This document shows, in pieces, positions 47,946-57,016 of a stretch of 64,000 nt of DNA. Made by a program: the position numbers and the translations under genes. Source of the DNA: Filobasidium wieringae (lineage: Eukaryota > Basidiomycota > Tremellomycetes > Filobasidiales > Filobasidiaceae); contig BCIV01000008.1 of NCBI GenBank assembly GCA_001600055.1, forward strand, positions 124,001 through 188,000, in the 5' to 3' direction. The notes beneath the pieces are model-generated. The model ran no database searches. It was not told the origin of the DNA and was given only the letters and a program-made list of their open reading frames with translations. Position 1 is the stretch's first letter. Each line of letters opens with the position of its first letter.

Positions 47946-48157
47946 CTAGTCCTCTTCCTCTGGCCTCCATTCTAGGAAGCAGCAGAAAATCCACATGACT
48001 CGAACTTACTGTTGATTTCGCTGCTTATCCTGTCGAGGTACCAAGAGTATCCGGGAGTCGACAAAGGAGCAATAGTTCTTTCGATAGAAGACGTGCTTTG
48101 ACGTAAGGGAGGGAGAACCGACGCCTCGTTCTCTTGTTCCTTCTCGTGGTCCATCAT
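47946..48157 (-). CDS. Hypothetical 57-residue protein, two exons
   Basis: Exons 48157-48010 and 47971-47946. The 38-nt intron has donor gtaagt and acceptor cctag. Product: MMDHEKEQENEASVLPPLRQ, then SSIERTIAPLSTPGYSWYLD, ending EINKWRPEEED. Intron retention would give 61 residues instead. Phase closes, but the intron is very short and there is no family match. Confidence 0.35.
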
Positions 48158-48873
48158 CTTCTGAGGTATGAAGATAACGCGAACTATCCTGTTCCATTTG
48201 GATTAATCAGCTTAATGATGAAGACGACAGCGATGTGCAGTCGTAGACGACGATGACCTGGGTGAGAACGAAGAACCCCTATATGTCGGAAGCGAATAAA
48301 AAGCTTCCGGGAGTGGAAGGATGACGAGTGATGAGCGAAATGAAGGGTGATGAGTGAAGTGAAGGGGGAGTGATTGGCGGCGAGTGAGGAGAGGAGTGAG
48401 GTGGATAGGGAAAGAGAGGCGGTCACTTTGCTTGTCGTACGAGGGGAGGAGGATGTATATAAGATGCGTCCTAGGTGTACTATTGTGGAATGCTGAGTCG
48501 AGTTCTTATCGCCGCTATACTCTCAAGCCGGCCGCCTCCTGACGCTCGTCTATCAGCCCCAACAACGGACCACCTTTCCAGCCTATTTGGTTTGATTCAA
48601 GATAGCATGTCTCTACCCTGAGTCCAGCCAAGTCGAGTGGAAAGGCGTCCATTGTTAGGGCTGGAAGATGATCCATGTCATCTGTGCCAGCCAATGAGGC
48701 TCGCACTGTTTGCCGACCTTCATTCACCGGAAGCAAATTAGCCTCCACTCGGTCGACTCGCCTAGGGATTCGGCTGACATAGATGAATTAACTTTCTAAT
48801 CGTTTCCTCAAATTCAGAGATGTAGATCGCTCATATCGACATTCAAGCAGGTCAATACAGAGATCTCATCACC
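48158..48873. other. Intergenic, 5' side of the molybdopterin locus
   Basis: 716 nt holding the promoter of the MoaA-type gene and the 5' side of the small minus-strand frame. A minus-strand open frame 48184-48426 begins with GTG and is not supported. Confidence 0.5.
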
Positions 48874-50678
48874 ATGATCAGATCCTTCACCTCGAGGCGT
48901 ACCGTCTCCTCTTTTTCCCGGTCGATCACCACCTCTGCAAGCCGGTTACGACCTGCGGCAACTCAACCCATTCCTAATCCTGAAGATGACGCTCTGGATT
49001 ATCTTGAGACTCGAGGAGCAGGTTTAGAGAGGTTAGAACGGTCAAGCGTACAAGGAAGACTTGGGGGGGATTATAAAAGTTATATCAAGGTCCGTACACC
49101 GCTCTCCTGATTTTTCATGGGAGGAAGGCGTTTGGCTTACATCATCTCATCCTCCTTCATCCCGGCTCTGTGTTTAACCTATTATAGAACAAGATTGAAC
49201 AACATGACCTACTACATCCATCCCCTTTCTCTACTCCTGTGATAACACCTCCAAACCATACCCCGGGGACCGCTGAAGAACTCACTCGACGAGCTTTGGG
49301 CAAGACGGGGAGGAGACCGTTGACTGATAAGCACGGACGTGATCATGGGTATCTTCGAATCAGTTTGACCGAGAGGTGTAACTTACGATGCAAGTATCTT
49401 CTTCTCCTTCTTTTCATCCCTCTTCGTCTCTTCCCTTCCTGTGATTCGAGCTGATCGGGTTTCATCTCGTACAGGTACCTACTGTATGCCTGCTGCCGGT
49501 CTTCCCCTAACCCCTCCAACTCATATCCTCTCCAACTCGGAGATAAGCCACCTAGCATCGCTCTTTATCTCACAAGGAGTCTCTAAGATCCGTCTTACCG
49601 GTGGAGAACCTACTCTTCGTAAAGGATTACCGGAGCTAATGAAAGAGCTAGGAGCGATGAGGGAGAAGGGGCTCAGGATTATTGGGATGACTAGTAATGG
49701 GTTGAATTTAGGCGGGGTTAGGGATGGTGGTGAAAAGTTGAGGGAATTAGTCCTGGGTGGTTTAACTCACTTGAATCTAAGGTGAGTCGACTTTTACCAA
49801 GTCCGGGCCGGAATGCTTTTAGGCTGATCGTCAAACGCAACCTACCTATGTGCAGCTTGGATACGTTAAACGAGGATAAATTCGAACAGATCACAAGAAG
49901 AAAAGGCCATTCCTCCGTTCTCCTCGCTCTAACCCACGCCCTTACGCACCTAACCGATGCGCCCCTAACAACCTCGCTGAAAGAGTTTCAACCCGGTCTT
50001 CGATCCCTCAAGGTCAATACCGTCTTGACCCGCTCAACGAACTTGTCGGAGATGATCGATTTCGTGGAGCTCACAAAGGATATGGACATCAGCGTTAGGT
50101 TCATCGAATTCATGCCCTTTAGTGGGAACGAGTGGGATAAGAGGGAGATGGTCCCGTACGATGAATGCTTGAGGATATTGAGGGAGAAGTACAAGGGGGA
50201 TTTGCAGATGGTGGATGATACTGGGGGTGATGGGACTAGTAAGAGGTGGAGAGTGAAGGGTTACAAGGGAGAGATCGGGTTTATTAGTAGTATGGTGAGT
50301 ACTCGGGTTTGAAAGGGAATGGGAATGGTTGGTTGACTGTGTGATTATGCGGAGTAGAGCGATCATTTCTGTGGGACTTGTAACCGATTGAGGATCACGG
50401 CGGATGGTCATCTCAAGGTCAGCTTCAATTTGTCGAAGTGATTGGGTAAGACATCCGGCTAATTGATCCATTCCCCATTCCAGGTCTGCCTGTTCGACAA
50501 CACCGAAGTCTCCCTGCGAGACGTCCTGCGCTCCCGTCAAGACTCGTCACCTGAGGAGATCGATAAATTACTGGTCGACGTCATCTCCCTCGCGGTGGGG
50601 AACAAGAAACCTAAACACGCAGGTATGGACCTATTGAAGTCCATGTCGAATAGGAGTATGGTCATGATCGGTGGTTGA
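48874..50678 (+). CDS. MoaA-type radical SAM GTP 3',8-cyclase (MOCS1A)
   Basis: First step of molybdenum cofactor synthesis: with MoaC it turns GTP into cyclic pyranopterin monophosphate, in mitochondria in eukaryotes. Exons 48874-49089, 49188-49389, 49475-49781, 49856-50294, 50358-50417, 50484-50678 give 472 residues. The N-terminus ([20 protein letters not shown]) is a good mitochondrial presequence. The SAM 4Fe-4S motif is CNLRCTYCMP (C136, C140, C143). It exists only if the intron 49390-49474 is read as [16 protein letters not shown] and GMTSNGL follow, then SLDTLN. The second cluster is [10 protein letters not shown]...VC (C393, C396, C410). The chain ends in IGG, the C-terminal Gly-Gly that MoaA needs. 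Splicing before the stop can instead fuse this frame to MoaC (see the MoaC entry). Confidence 0.92.
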
Positions 50679-50826
50679 TTCGATATGTGTGTTTCGTTCG
50701 GGGGGTTGATGGTCTGGATTGCATTTCTTTTTGGTCGCGGTTATAGAGGAAGGGATTGTACTTGGTGAGTCGCCGATCTACGCTGGAACGTTTACGGCGC
50801 AATCAGGCTGACGATTCGTGCTTTAG
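50674..50826 (+). other. Two optional introns and an 18-nt microexon bridging MoaA and MoaC
   Basis: Intron 50674-50746 starts with gttgat inside the last Gly codon of the MoaA frame and ends ggttatag. Exon 50747-50764 is 18 nt and reads EGIVL in phase. Intron 50765-50826 has a perfect gtgagt donor, a ctgac branch sequence and acceptor gctttag. After 50827 the frame is open for 36 codons into ATG 50937 of MoaC. Removing both introns deletes the stop codon and gives a fused protein of 717 residues. A donor 4 nt upstream (gtggtt at 50671) also keeps phase. Confidence 0.6.
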
Positions 50827-50936
50827 AGGAAAACACTGTATCGCATAGACTGCTTCGGCAAGCAGCAAGAGTTGTATCAACAAATCACACATCGAGGCCA
50901 TCATGGCGTCTCGGTAACAAAAGAAACGGGTCGAAT

Positions 50937-51611
50937 ATGATGAGAATACGACATGAGCATACCCGAGCGACACCTTCAGAGGACCTTTCATCTCCAACGT
51001 TGACGCATCTCGATCAGTCGGGACGAGCTAGCATGGTCTCTGTCGCTTCTAAAACCCCTACCATCCGTCGAGCCATTGCGAAAGGTCGAATACGACTCCC
51101 TACCAACGCGTTCACTATGCTCCGACAGGATCCCAGTGGGGCCACATGGAAGAAGGGAGACGTCTTTGGGACGGCGAGGATAGCGGGAATCATGGCGGGG
51201 AAGAAGACGAGCGAGCTCATCCCGTTATGCCATCCGATCGGATTGACTGATTTGAAAGTCAGTTTCCGGATGGACGAGGATGTGGGTAGACAAGGAGCGG
51301 GTTGGGTGGCGGTGCGAGCGATGGCGGAATGTGAAGGCAAGACTGGAGTTGAGGTGGGTATCTGTGCGACCTGAGCCAAATATCGTGATCGCTGACAAGA
51401 GGTGTGGTTATCCCAGATGGAAGCCTTGTCAGCCGCCTCGGTAGCACTTTTGACGGTGTGGGATATGGTCAAAGCTGTAGCAGGGAAAGAGATGATCGTC
51501 AGCGATCTCATGGTCACTCATAAAGAAGGGGGCAAAAGCGGAGACTGGGAACGACCGGATGGATGGGTCGATGGAGAAACGCCGGCTAATGAGATGGAGT
51601 TCAAGTTGTAG
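50937..51611 (+). CDS. MoaC-type cyclic pyranopterin monophosphate synthase (MOCS1B)
   Basis: Second half of the cPMP-forming reaction. Exons 50937-51353 and 51417-51611 give 203 residues if started at ATG 50937. Conserved blocks: LTHLDQSGRASMV, KTPTIRRAIAKGRI, GDVFGTARIAGIMAGKKTSE, LIPLCHPIGLT with the catalytic-region His, then GKTGVEMEALSAASVALLT, where an intron splits E from MEALSA, and VWDMVKAVAGKEM. The loop before the C-terminus (KEGGKSGDWERP) is the usual GGKSG. There is no obvious own promoter: only 258 nt separate the MoaA stop and this ATG, and the upstream frame is open and spliceable to MoaA. Most likely it is translated as a MoaA-MoaC fusion, with the MoaA-only form from intron retention. 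Confidence 0.88.
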
Positions 51612-52693
51612 AAATAGATGAGTTTCACATCGGTATAGCAAGTCGTTCCTCAAAGTGAAGCGTGCAAGCTTGTCTTGCGATTTGAGAGTCAGCCGCGCGG
51701 TCGTCGCCTTTTGTGAGACCTTGTGATCCGCCAACATTGGGCTTTCATCAACTCGTCCATTTAGATATTGGCATGTCTTCAGCCGAATCTTTCGCCATTA
51801 TGACTATCAAGGGATCCGACGAGCGCCCATACCCCCGGACCAGGCTGGCTGTCTAGGACTTTGTCACTCGTTGAGCGTTCGACTACCTGATGTCCATCCA
51901 ACAAGCCCGATCCAATCAAAAGCGCTTGAATTCCAGGCCCTGCAGCACATCTATACGATCGATCAGTTACCAGATCTAGGCTACAGCACTAATCCAGGGG
52001 TTTTAGACCACCCGATCACATCCTTAGGAAAGCTCAAGACAGAACGCAGAACGGTCGTGCTGCTTCCATGAAGATTGAAATCAGCGGGTCTTGATCTTGA
52101 GCTGTCTTTCGCATGTAGACCGAAACGATGAGAGTACAACTCGCTCCTATGCTCCACCACCTTAGCCTAGATCTCTCTAAGAATCTGAGTTCTTCCCAGT
52201 TGGATGGTACTCTTGGATCCCCTGGGTATTGACAGTATGACTACTCAGCAACAAGTGTCGTGGTAAAGAGGTTTGTCCGAATTGCAACAAAGGGCATCAA
52301 GATCTACAGACGAGATGACGTTTAAAGTTTGTAGGTGTTTACCCAACAAGGTCTACATTCCGGACGCTCTACTCATAGCCGGTATTTGGTCCGGTAGGTT
52401 TCGAAACAGTCAATATCCTGCGGAACAATGGGTCTCTGCCATTATTGTCAGTCCTACGTGACCGTCTCTGTCTGAATCTGCAGGATCGGATACAAGCAAC
52501 TTTCCAATACCCTACTCCATTACCTATTGGGATAACTATAATCAGTCTGGCTCTTTTTGACAACTATTGGCTTGAAGGGCTTCCAGTTGTTGATATGGCA
52601 GCATTTCTTGCCCACAATAGGGCGTTGTGTTCCGTCAATATCCCCAGTTCGCTCGAGCCGAGTAACGTAGGTTTCTTCAGTTAACCCCTTCGA
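51612..52693. other. Gene-poor region after the molybdopterin locus
   Basis: About 1.1 kb. A short frame from ATG 51774 (MSSAESFAIMTIKGS) stops after 27 codons and the frame 51871-52071 lacks an ATG. No gene called. Confidence 0.5.
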
Positions 52694-52969
52694 CTAATCT
52701 TTCTCTTCGTCATCCTCATCGTCCAGCATACACGTGTACAAGAGACTCGAACCATACAACAAGCATCCGATCATTCCACCAAATCGATACAGATCTGCTC
52801 CGAAGTGATTACGTACCCCTCCCAATACAGGCAGGTTGAGTTTGTCCTTTGGGTGAGTGCAGTATTGCTGAAGAATTTCTCGCATTGGCAAGCGCTGGTC
52901 ACGCACGCGCGTCCGGAAAGATAACAATTCGACGTAGAACGGTGCAGTCAGATTCTCGAGGTTGAACAT
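52694..52969 (-). CDS. Hypothetical 91-residue protein with a membrane-like segment
   Basis: Single frame from ATG 52969. It has a basic middle (FRTRVRDQRLPMREILQQYC), then NHFGADLYRFGG, a hydrophobic stretch (GMIGCLLYGSSLLYTCML) and an acidic tail (DDEDDEEKD). The layered composition looks like a small membrane protein, but no family, intron or neighbour supports it. Confidence 0.4.
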   Translation of the reverse strand: MFNLENLTAPFYVELLSFRTRVRDQRLPMREILQQYCTHPKDKLNLPVLGGVRNHFGADLYRFGGMIGCLLYGSSLLYTCMLDDEDDEEKD

Positions 52970-54080
52970 GTTTCATGGTCTGATTCGAATATCGATCACA
53001 ATACCAGCATCATCACACAGAAGTTTCAAACGGGTAGGTTACGGGTGGGACCTCACAACAGATGCAGATCGAAATGGAAGCGGCGGGGGGGCGGAACGTG
53101 CACATTTTCTCCGGATGTTGGAGCGCGTTGCCGGATGTTTCGGATAGCCTCAAGGATAATCTGCTTGTACAGCGATCAATATGCGATCGTGATGTACTGA
53201 ATCTATGATCTGCCTATCAGCTCGGGCAAGGTCTTTTGAGCCGGTCAACGGGAAGATCGTTTGTCGATATCTGATCATGCATATCTATTTCTCTAACGCA
53301 ACGATTACACGTCTGTTCCGTCAAGTCGCGTCACCTGCTTGCAGTGGACTAAACGTAGACCCCCCACTGGCTACTATACAGTCGTACATCACCTCTACCC
53401 GTTCCTGACTATGACAGCGCCACTCGAGGATTGATTAGAAGGTCGACTACGGGAAGGCGATTCGTGCCTCTCTGAACATGCATTTCATCTCTTGCGGTAA
53501 ATAGGGGAGTGACAAGTACGAGCAAAAGTACAAGTCGGATGTCGTTCCCTTCCATATAAAGAGGATCATCCTATTTGTTTGTGAGATTACCGGTCGTAAT
53601 TTGCGAAGAGGTAGAGAAGGAATTGACACTGATACTAGCGCTTTCTGAGGAATCGTCCTCTCTCGCGCTTGGTACATCGCGACTGCTCGTTAAAGAGCCC
53701 TGCGTATCGCCATCTCCTTTCCTATCAACCGAATCGGTAGATTCCCTTTCCTTGAGAACCGGAAGGGATGATGACTTCGTAGGTACTACGCTCGATTCGA
53801 TGTTGTACCAAAAGGTGGGAGGGAGGGCGGTCGGTCCAGGGAGTCATCTTGAGCGTCGTGGAGGGGTGTATTGATAAGTCTAAATAGGGGGATATTAAGT
53901 TATCCAATTCAATTACCTAAGTGTCTTAACAAGGGTCGATAGAGACTGAGTACACTTTATTTATATACCCCTTTCCTCGCTCCATACGATGATGAAAGGA
54001 AGATCGCTTAACCCCTTTAGAGCGGCAAAGTGTACTGCGGAGAAAGGAACGCTGTGACTCGCTTATCTCCTCTAGACGTC
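52970..54080. other. Gene-poor region
   Basis: No supported gene. On the minus strand, 53578-53860 is open and reads as a Ser/Thr/Asp-rich segment, but no ATG or acceptor can lead into it (see rejected items). Fold-back potential was not assessed. Confidence 0.4.
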
Positions 54081-54094
54081 ATGGGTTGTGAAAG

Positions 54095-54305
54095 GAAGAA
54101 GAAACGTTGTTCTCTCTGAGGAACCCTCGACCGATCCATCTTTGTTGGAGTGGAGAGATGTTCCGCTCCCATTGAGGAGGGCCACAAGAGTATAATCGCG
54201 GAACGAGAAAGGAAGAGCGTACGTTGACCCTCGACTGATTCTTCCTCGGTGTCAGGGGAGTAGAGGGACGATCCGCTCTCCATTTAGGAGGATCACCAAC
54301 AAGTA
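54095..54305 (+). repeat. Imperfect tandem duplication, unit about 105 bp
   Basis: Two adjacent blocks share ordered words. The first has ccctcgaccgat, then gagtggagagatgttccgct, cccattgaggagg and ccacaag. The second has ccctcgactgat, then gagtagagggacgatccgct, ctccatttaggagg and caccaac. Divergence is roughly a quarter of sites by eye. Confidence 0.6.
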
Positions 54306-55423
54306 GAACTCGAGGGATCGATCAAAAGTCCCGTACCTCGATCCGAATGCAGTCCCTCAGCTTGATTCCCTAGAAGGCTTCAGGGTCGTGATCGTGATCG
54401 TATCGAATACCAACCGACTGACCGACGACCAACCACACGCTCGACCGCTCTTCCGTCCATGTATGACGAACCCCATCCAACCCCCCGCATCTGATAATCC
54501 GACCAATCCCCTTCTCTCCCATACATCATCATTGGCTTACTTCCAACCCAAGCATCACTCAAATCGGATAACGAGATTCATGTCCGCGACTGTCCAGCTA
54601 TGACAAGACGACCTCAGTAATCCCGCCAGCGAGTGGGTGGACGAGATCAAGCGGGAGAACAAGGTTTGGGTTTGGCTTTGCTATTACGAGGGGGGGGGGG
54701 GTCAATAGGAAGTCACAATCCTTACCTACCGTCTTCATTACGACAAACCCCCGAGGTACCTAGAGAAGGGAAAACGGGACGACAAAAAGACCGGCGAGGA
54801 AGACGCAGATGATCAGAGGCTCTTGGATTGTTATCGGGGGGTCTGCATCGAGTTGAACTCCGTACAAACAGGATCTGGTGAGCCCACTGGTAAGCCCGTC
54901 GAGCTTGGGGAGCATGGCGACGATCCCACCTTCCCCGCCACTAGGAATTCCAGGACTTCCAGGACCAGCATGCGCGCAATCAACCAGCCCAAACCTCCAA
55001 CCAAGAACCTACCCTCAAACGCCCCATCCAGGGTCCAGGGATAAACATCACCGAGCATCCCCAACAGAACGAAACAAAACGAAACGAAACCCTGACTACT
55101 CGGGGTGACGTTTTCGACGGATTGATTTCCTCTCTTTCTCTCGAGGAGCGAGGAGGGAGGGGGGAGGAGGGAGCGGACGGGGTCCTGCTGAAGCCGTATC
55201 GGAGGCGAAACCGGGGGTTTTAGCTCATAAGCATGATAGCCTACGATTGATCCAGCTGTGATTGTGGGGGGAACGTGGTTGCGAGGGTCGCTACATCTAC
55301 AACATATGAGTGGATGGTGCGGTTTCTCGCGATCTCACGCGCGATCTCGACCCTCTCGTGTTCGACCGAGCCTTCTCCAAGGTCGTTTGAGCGTTGGTGC
55401 CTTTGAGTCGGTTCTCCGTTGCT
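54306..55423. other. Gene-poor region with homopolymer and low-complexity DNA
   Basis: No supported gene. Includes a G homopolymer of about a dozen bases at 54690-54701 and G-rich stretches near 55150-55180. Overlapping short frames on both strands are compositional. Confidence 0.45.
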
Positions 55424-55513
55424 GATAAGCATGATAAGCATGACCAGCACAACCAGCACGATAAGCAAGACAAGCAAGACAAGCAAGACAAGCACGATAA
55501 GCACGACAAACTC
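55424..55513 (+). repeat. 9-bp minisatellite, about 10 copies
   Basis: Units alternate between gataagcat and gacaagcaa/gacaagcac, about ten in a row. The minus strand reads as a Leu-Ser-Cys repeat, which explains the open frame there. Confidence 0.85.
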
Positions 55514-55599
55514 CTCTTCCCCATCTCATCGTGACCAGGCTGAGCACGGTCTCTTTTGATGATGGCCGGTGCTGGTGGAGACGGTGAGTGTTGCGCGCT

Positions 55600-55733
55600 T
55601 GATTTGAGTTGGACTTGCGCTTGATTCGACTTCACTTGCGCTTGATTCGGCTTCACTTGACTTGATTTGAGTTGCACTTGACTTGACTTGAGTTGCGCTT
55701 GACTTGACTTGAGTTGCACTTGCGCTTGATCGA
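55600..55733 (+). repeat. Degenerate tandem repeat of cttgacttgagttg-type units
   Basis: Repeats of acttgagttgcgcttgactt and variants with a period near 20 bp and internal 5-bp ttgac/ttgag words. It explains the Lys-Ser-Ser-Gln-Val repeat frame on the minus strand. Confidence 0.8.
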
Positions 55734-55756
55734 AGTCTGGTGCGTCCGTCCGATCT

Positions 55757-55786
55757 TTTCCCCGTCCGTCCGTCCGTCCGTCCGTC
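55757..55786 (+). repeat. (cgtc)n tetranucleotide microsatellite
   Basis: About six to seven copies of ccgt in a row, preceded by two further copies near 55743. Confidence 0.85.
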
Positions 55787-55865
55787 GACTGGGCTGGAGT
55801 ATTGGAGTATTGGGTTCTGGAGAAGTGGGTTCTGGGGCTGTGGGTTCTGGAGCGCTGGAAATGTG

Positions 55866-55940
55866 ATACTTGCTATGCTTGATACTTGATACTTGATACT
55901 TGATACATGATACGGATAATGATACTGATACGGATACTAC
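55866..55940 (+). repeat. (atacttg)n 7-bp repeat and gatac-rich extension
   Basis: Four perfect or near-perfect atacttg units, followed by gatacatgatacgg and further gatac words. Confidence 0.8.
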
Positions 55941-56173
55941 TACCGGGTCCACGTCCAAGTCCACTTCCCATCCTCCCGATCAGTCCCAATAGCTAGTACT
56001 CGGTAGGACTGGCTGGCTCGTAGCGTAGACTGGTTAGCGTCGTCGGTCCTCTCTCGGTCGCTCGGGAAGAGAGAGGTCTTCCCTCTTCCGATCACTTGTG
56101 GAGTACGCCCGTGCGTGCGTGCGTGCGGCTGATGAGCTTATGAGCTTACAAGAGCTACAAGGGTTTGACCGAG

Positions 56174-56224
<51 letters not shown>
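56174..56224 (+). repeat. (gacaac)n hexanucleotide microsatellite
   Basis: About eight copies of gacaac. It reads Asp-Asn on the plus strand and poly-Val or Leu-Ser on the minus strand, so the long frames across it on both strands are artefacts of the repeat. Confidence 0.9.
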
Positions 56225-56225
<1 letters not shown>

Positions 56226-56426
56226 GAAGATCGAGAAGATGAACCAACATGCAACAAGCGACACGCCCCTTCTTCCCGTGTTGCAAACGAAGAACGAGGG
56301 GCGGGACCTCGTTCTCATGACGCGCCCGCGTACCTTCCTCCCTCTTGTCCCTGCTGACCCTCCTGCCCCTCCTGACCCAGCTTCTTCTGGTCCAGCTCCT
56401 CCGCAGCAGTCGCAGCAGCACCCCAC

Positions 56427-56460
56427 GTCGACCCACGACCCACGACCCACGACCCAGGGT
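56427..56460 (+). repeat. (acccacg)n 7-bp repeat
   Basis: About four units of acccacg, one of them gtcgacccacg. It sits at the end of the microsatellite cluster. Confidence 0.75.
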
Positions 56461-57016
56461 ACCGGATGAAACACCCAGCCACCCCTTCTCTCTCGTATGA
56501 AACCAACCTCCCCGATGTCCGTCGTACGTTGTCCGGAAGTAGTAACACTCCCCTTCCCTCAGCTCGGCTTCGGCCACGCCGCAGCGGACGACACGGCAAT
56601 GCACGACACCCACCCTTCCAGAACGCATAAACGCATGGCACGGGCATAACGCATATTTGTCACATGTTCTCGGTCATTTCCCCCCAATTGACCGAACCGA
56701 GAGGGACGGTTTTGGGCTTGGCAAACAGGTAAAACCGGATCGCTCGGGGGTGAGAGCGTTTGATTGGGCACAAGGAGGGGTTCATTGCCGTAGAGCGTGC
56801 AAGTACTGGTTGAGCTGGTCACCACGGGTCCTGGGTCTGTGTGGGACTTGGAACGGAGACGATCGACGCTGATTTGAGGGAGATACGTCGAGGAACCGGT
56901 CGATGAGGGGTCGCCTGACTGCGCATCGAAAGGTATCAAGGTATATAATATAAATCGGTGATCACCTGCATTCCCTACGTTCCTCTCTCCACCGACCAAC
57001 CACCAACAGAGAAACG
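56461..57016. other. 5' region of the glycosyltransferase-like gene
   Basis: 556 nt upstream of ATG 57017. A TATA-like aggtatataatataaatc lies at 56938-56955, about 65 nt before the start, and is a plausible promoter element. No gene seen. Confidence 0.5.

Noticed and set aside
53578..53860. Minus-strand stop-free stretch with Ser/Thr/Asp-rich translation
   Set aside because: A stop lies just upstream and there is no ATG or AG acceptor that could open the frame. It may be a gene remnant but cannot be supported.
55424..55733. Regular short repeats as a possible CRISPR-like array
   Set aside because: Units are 9 to 20 bp without unique spacers, and the organism is a eukaryote; these are minisatellites.
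56034..56628. Long open frames on both strands across the (gacaac)n block
   Set aside because: Both are produced by the hexanucleotide repeat, which has no stop in most frames.
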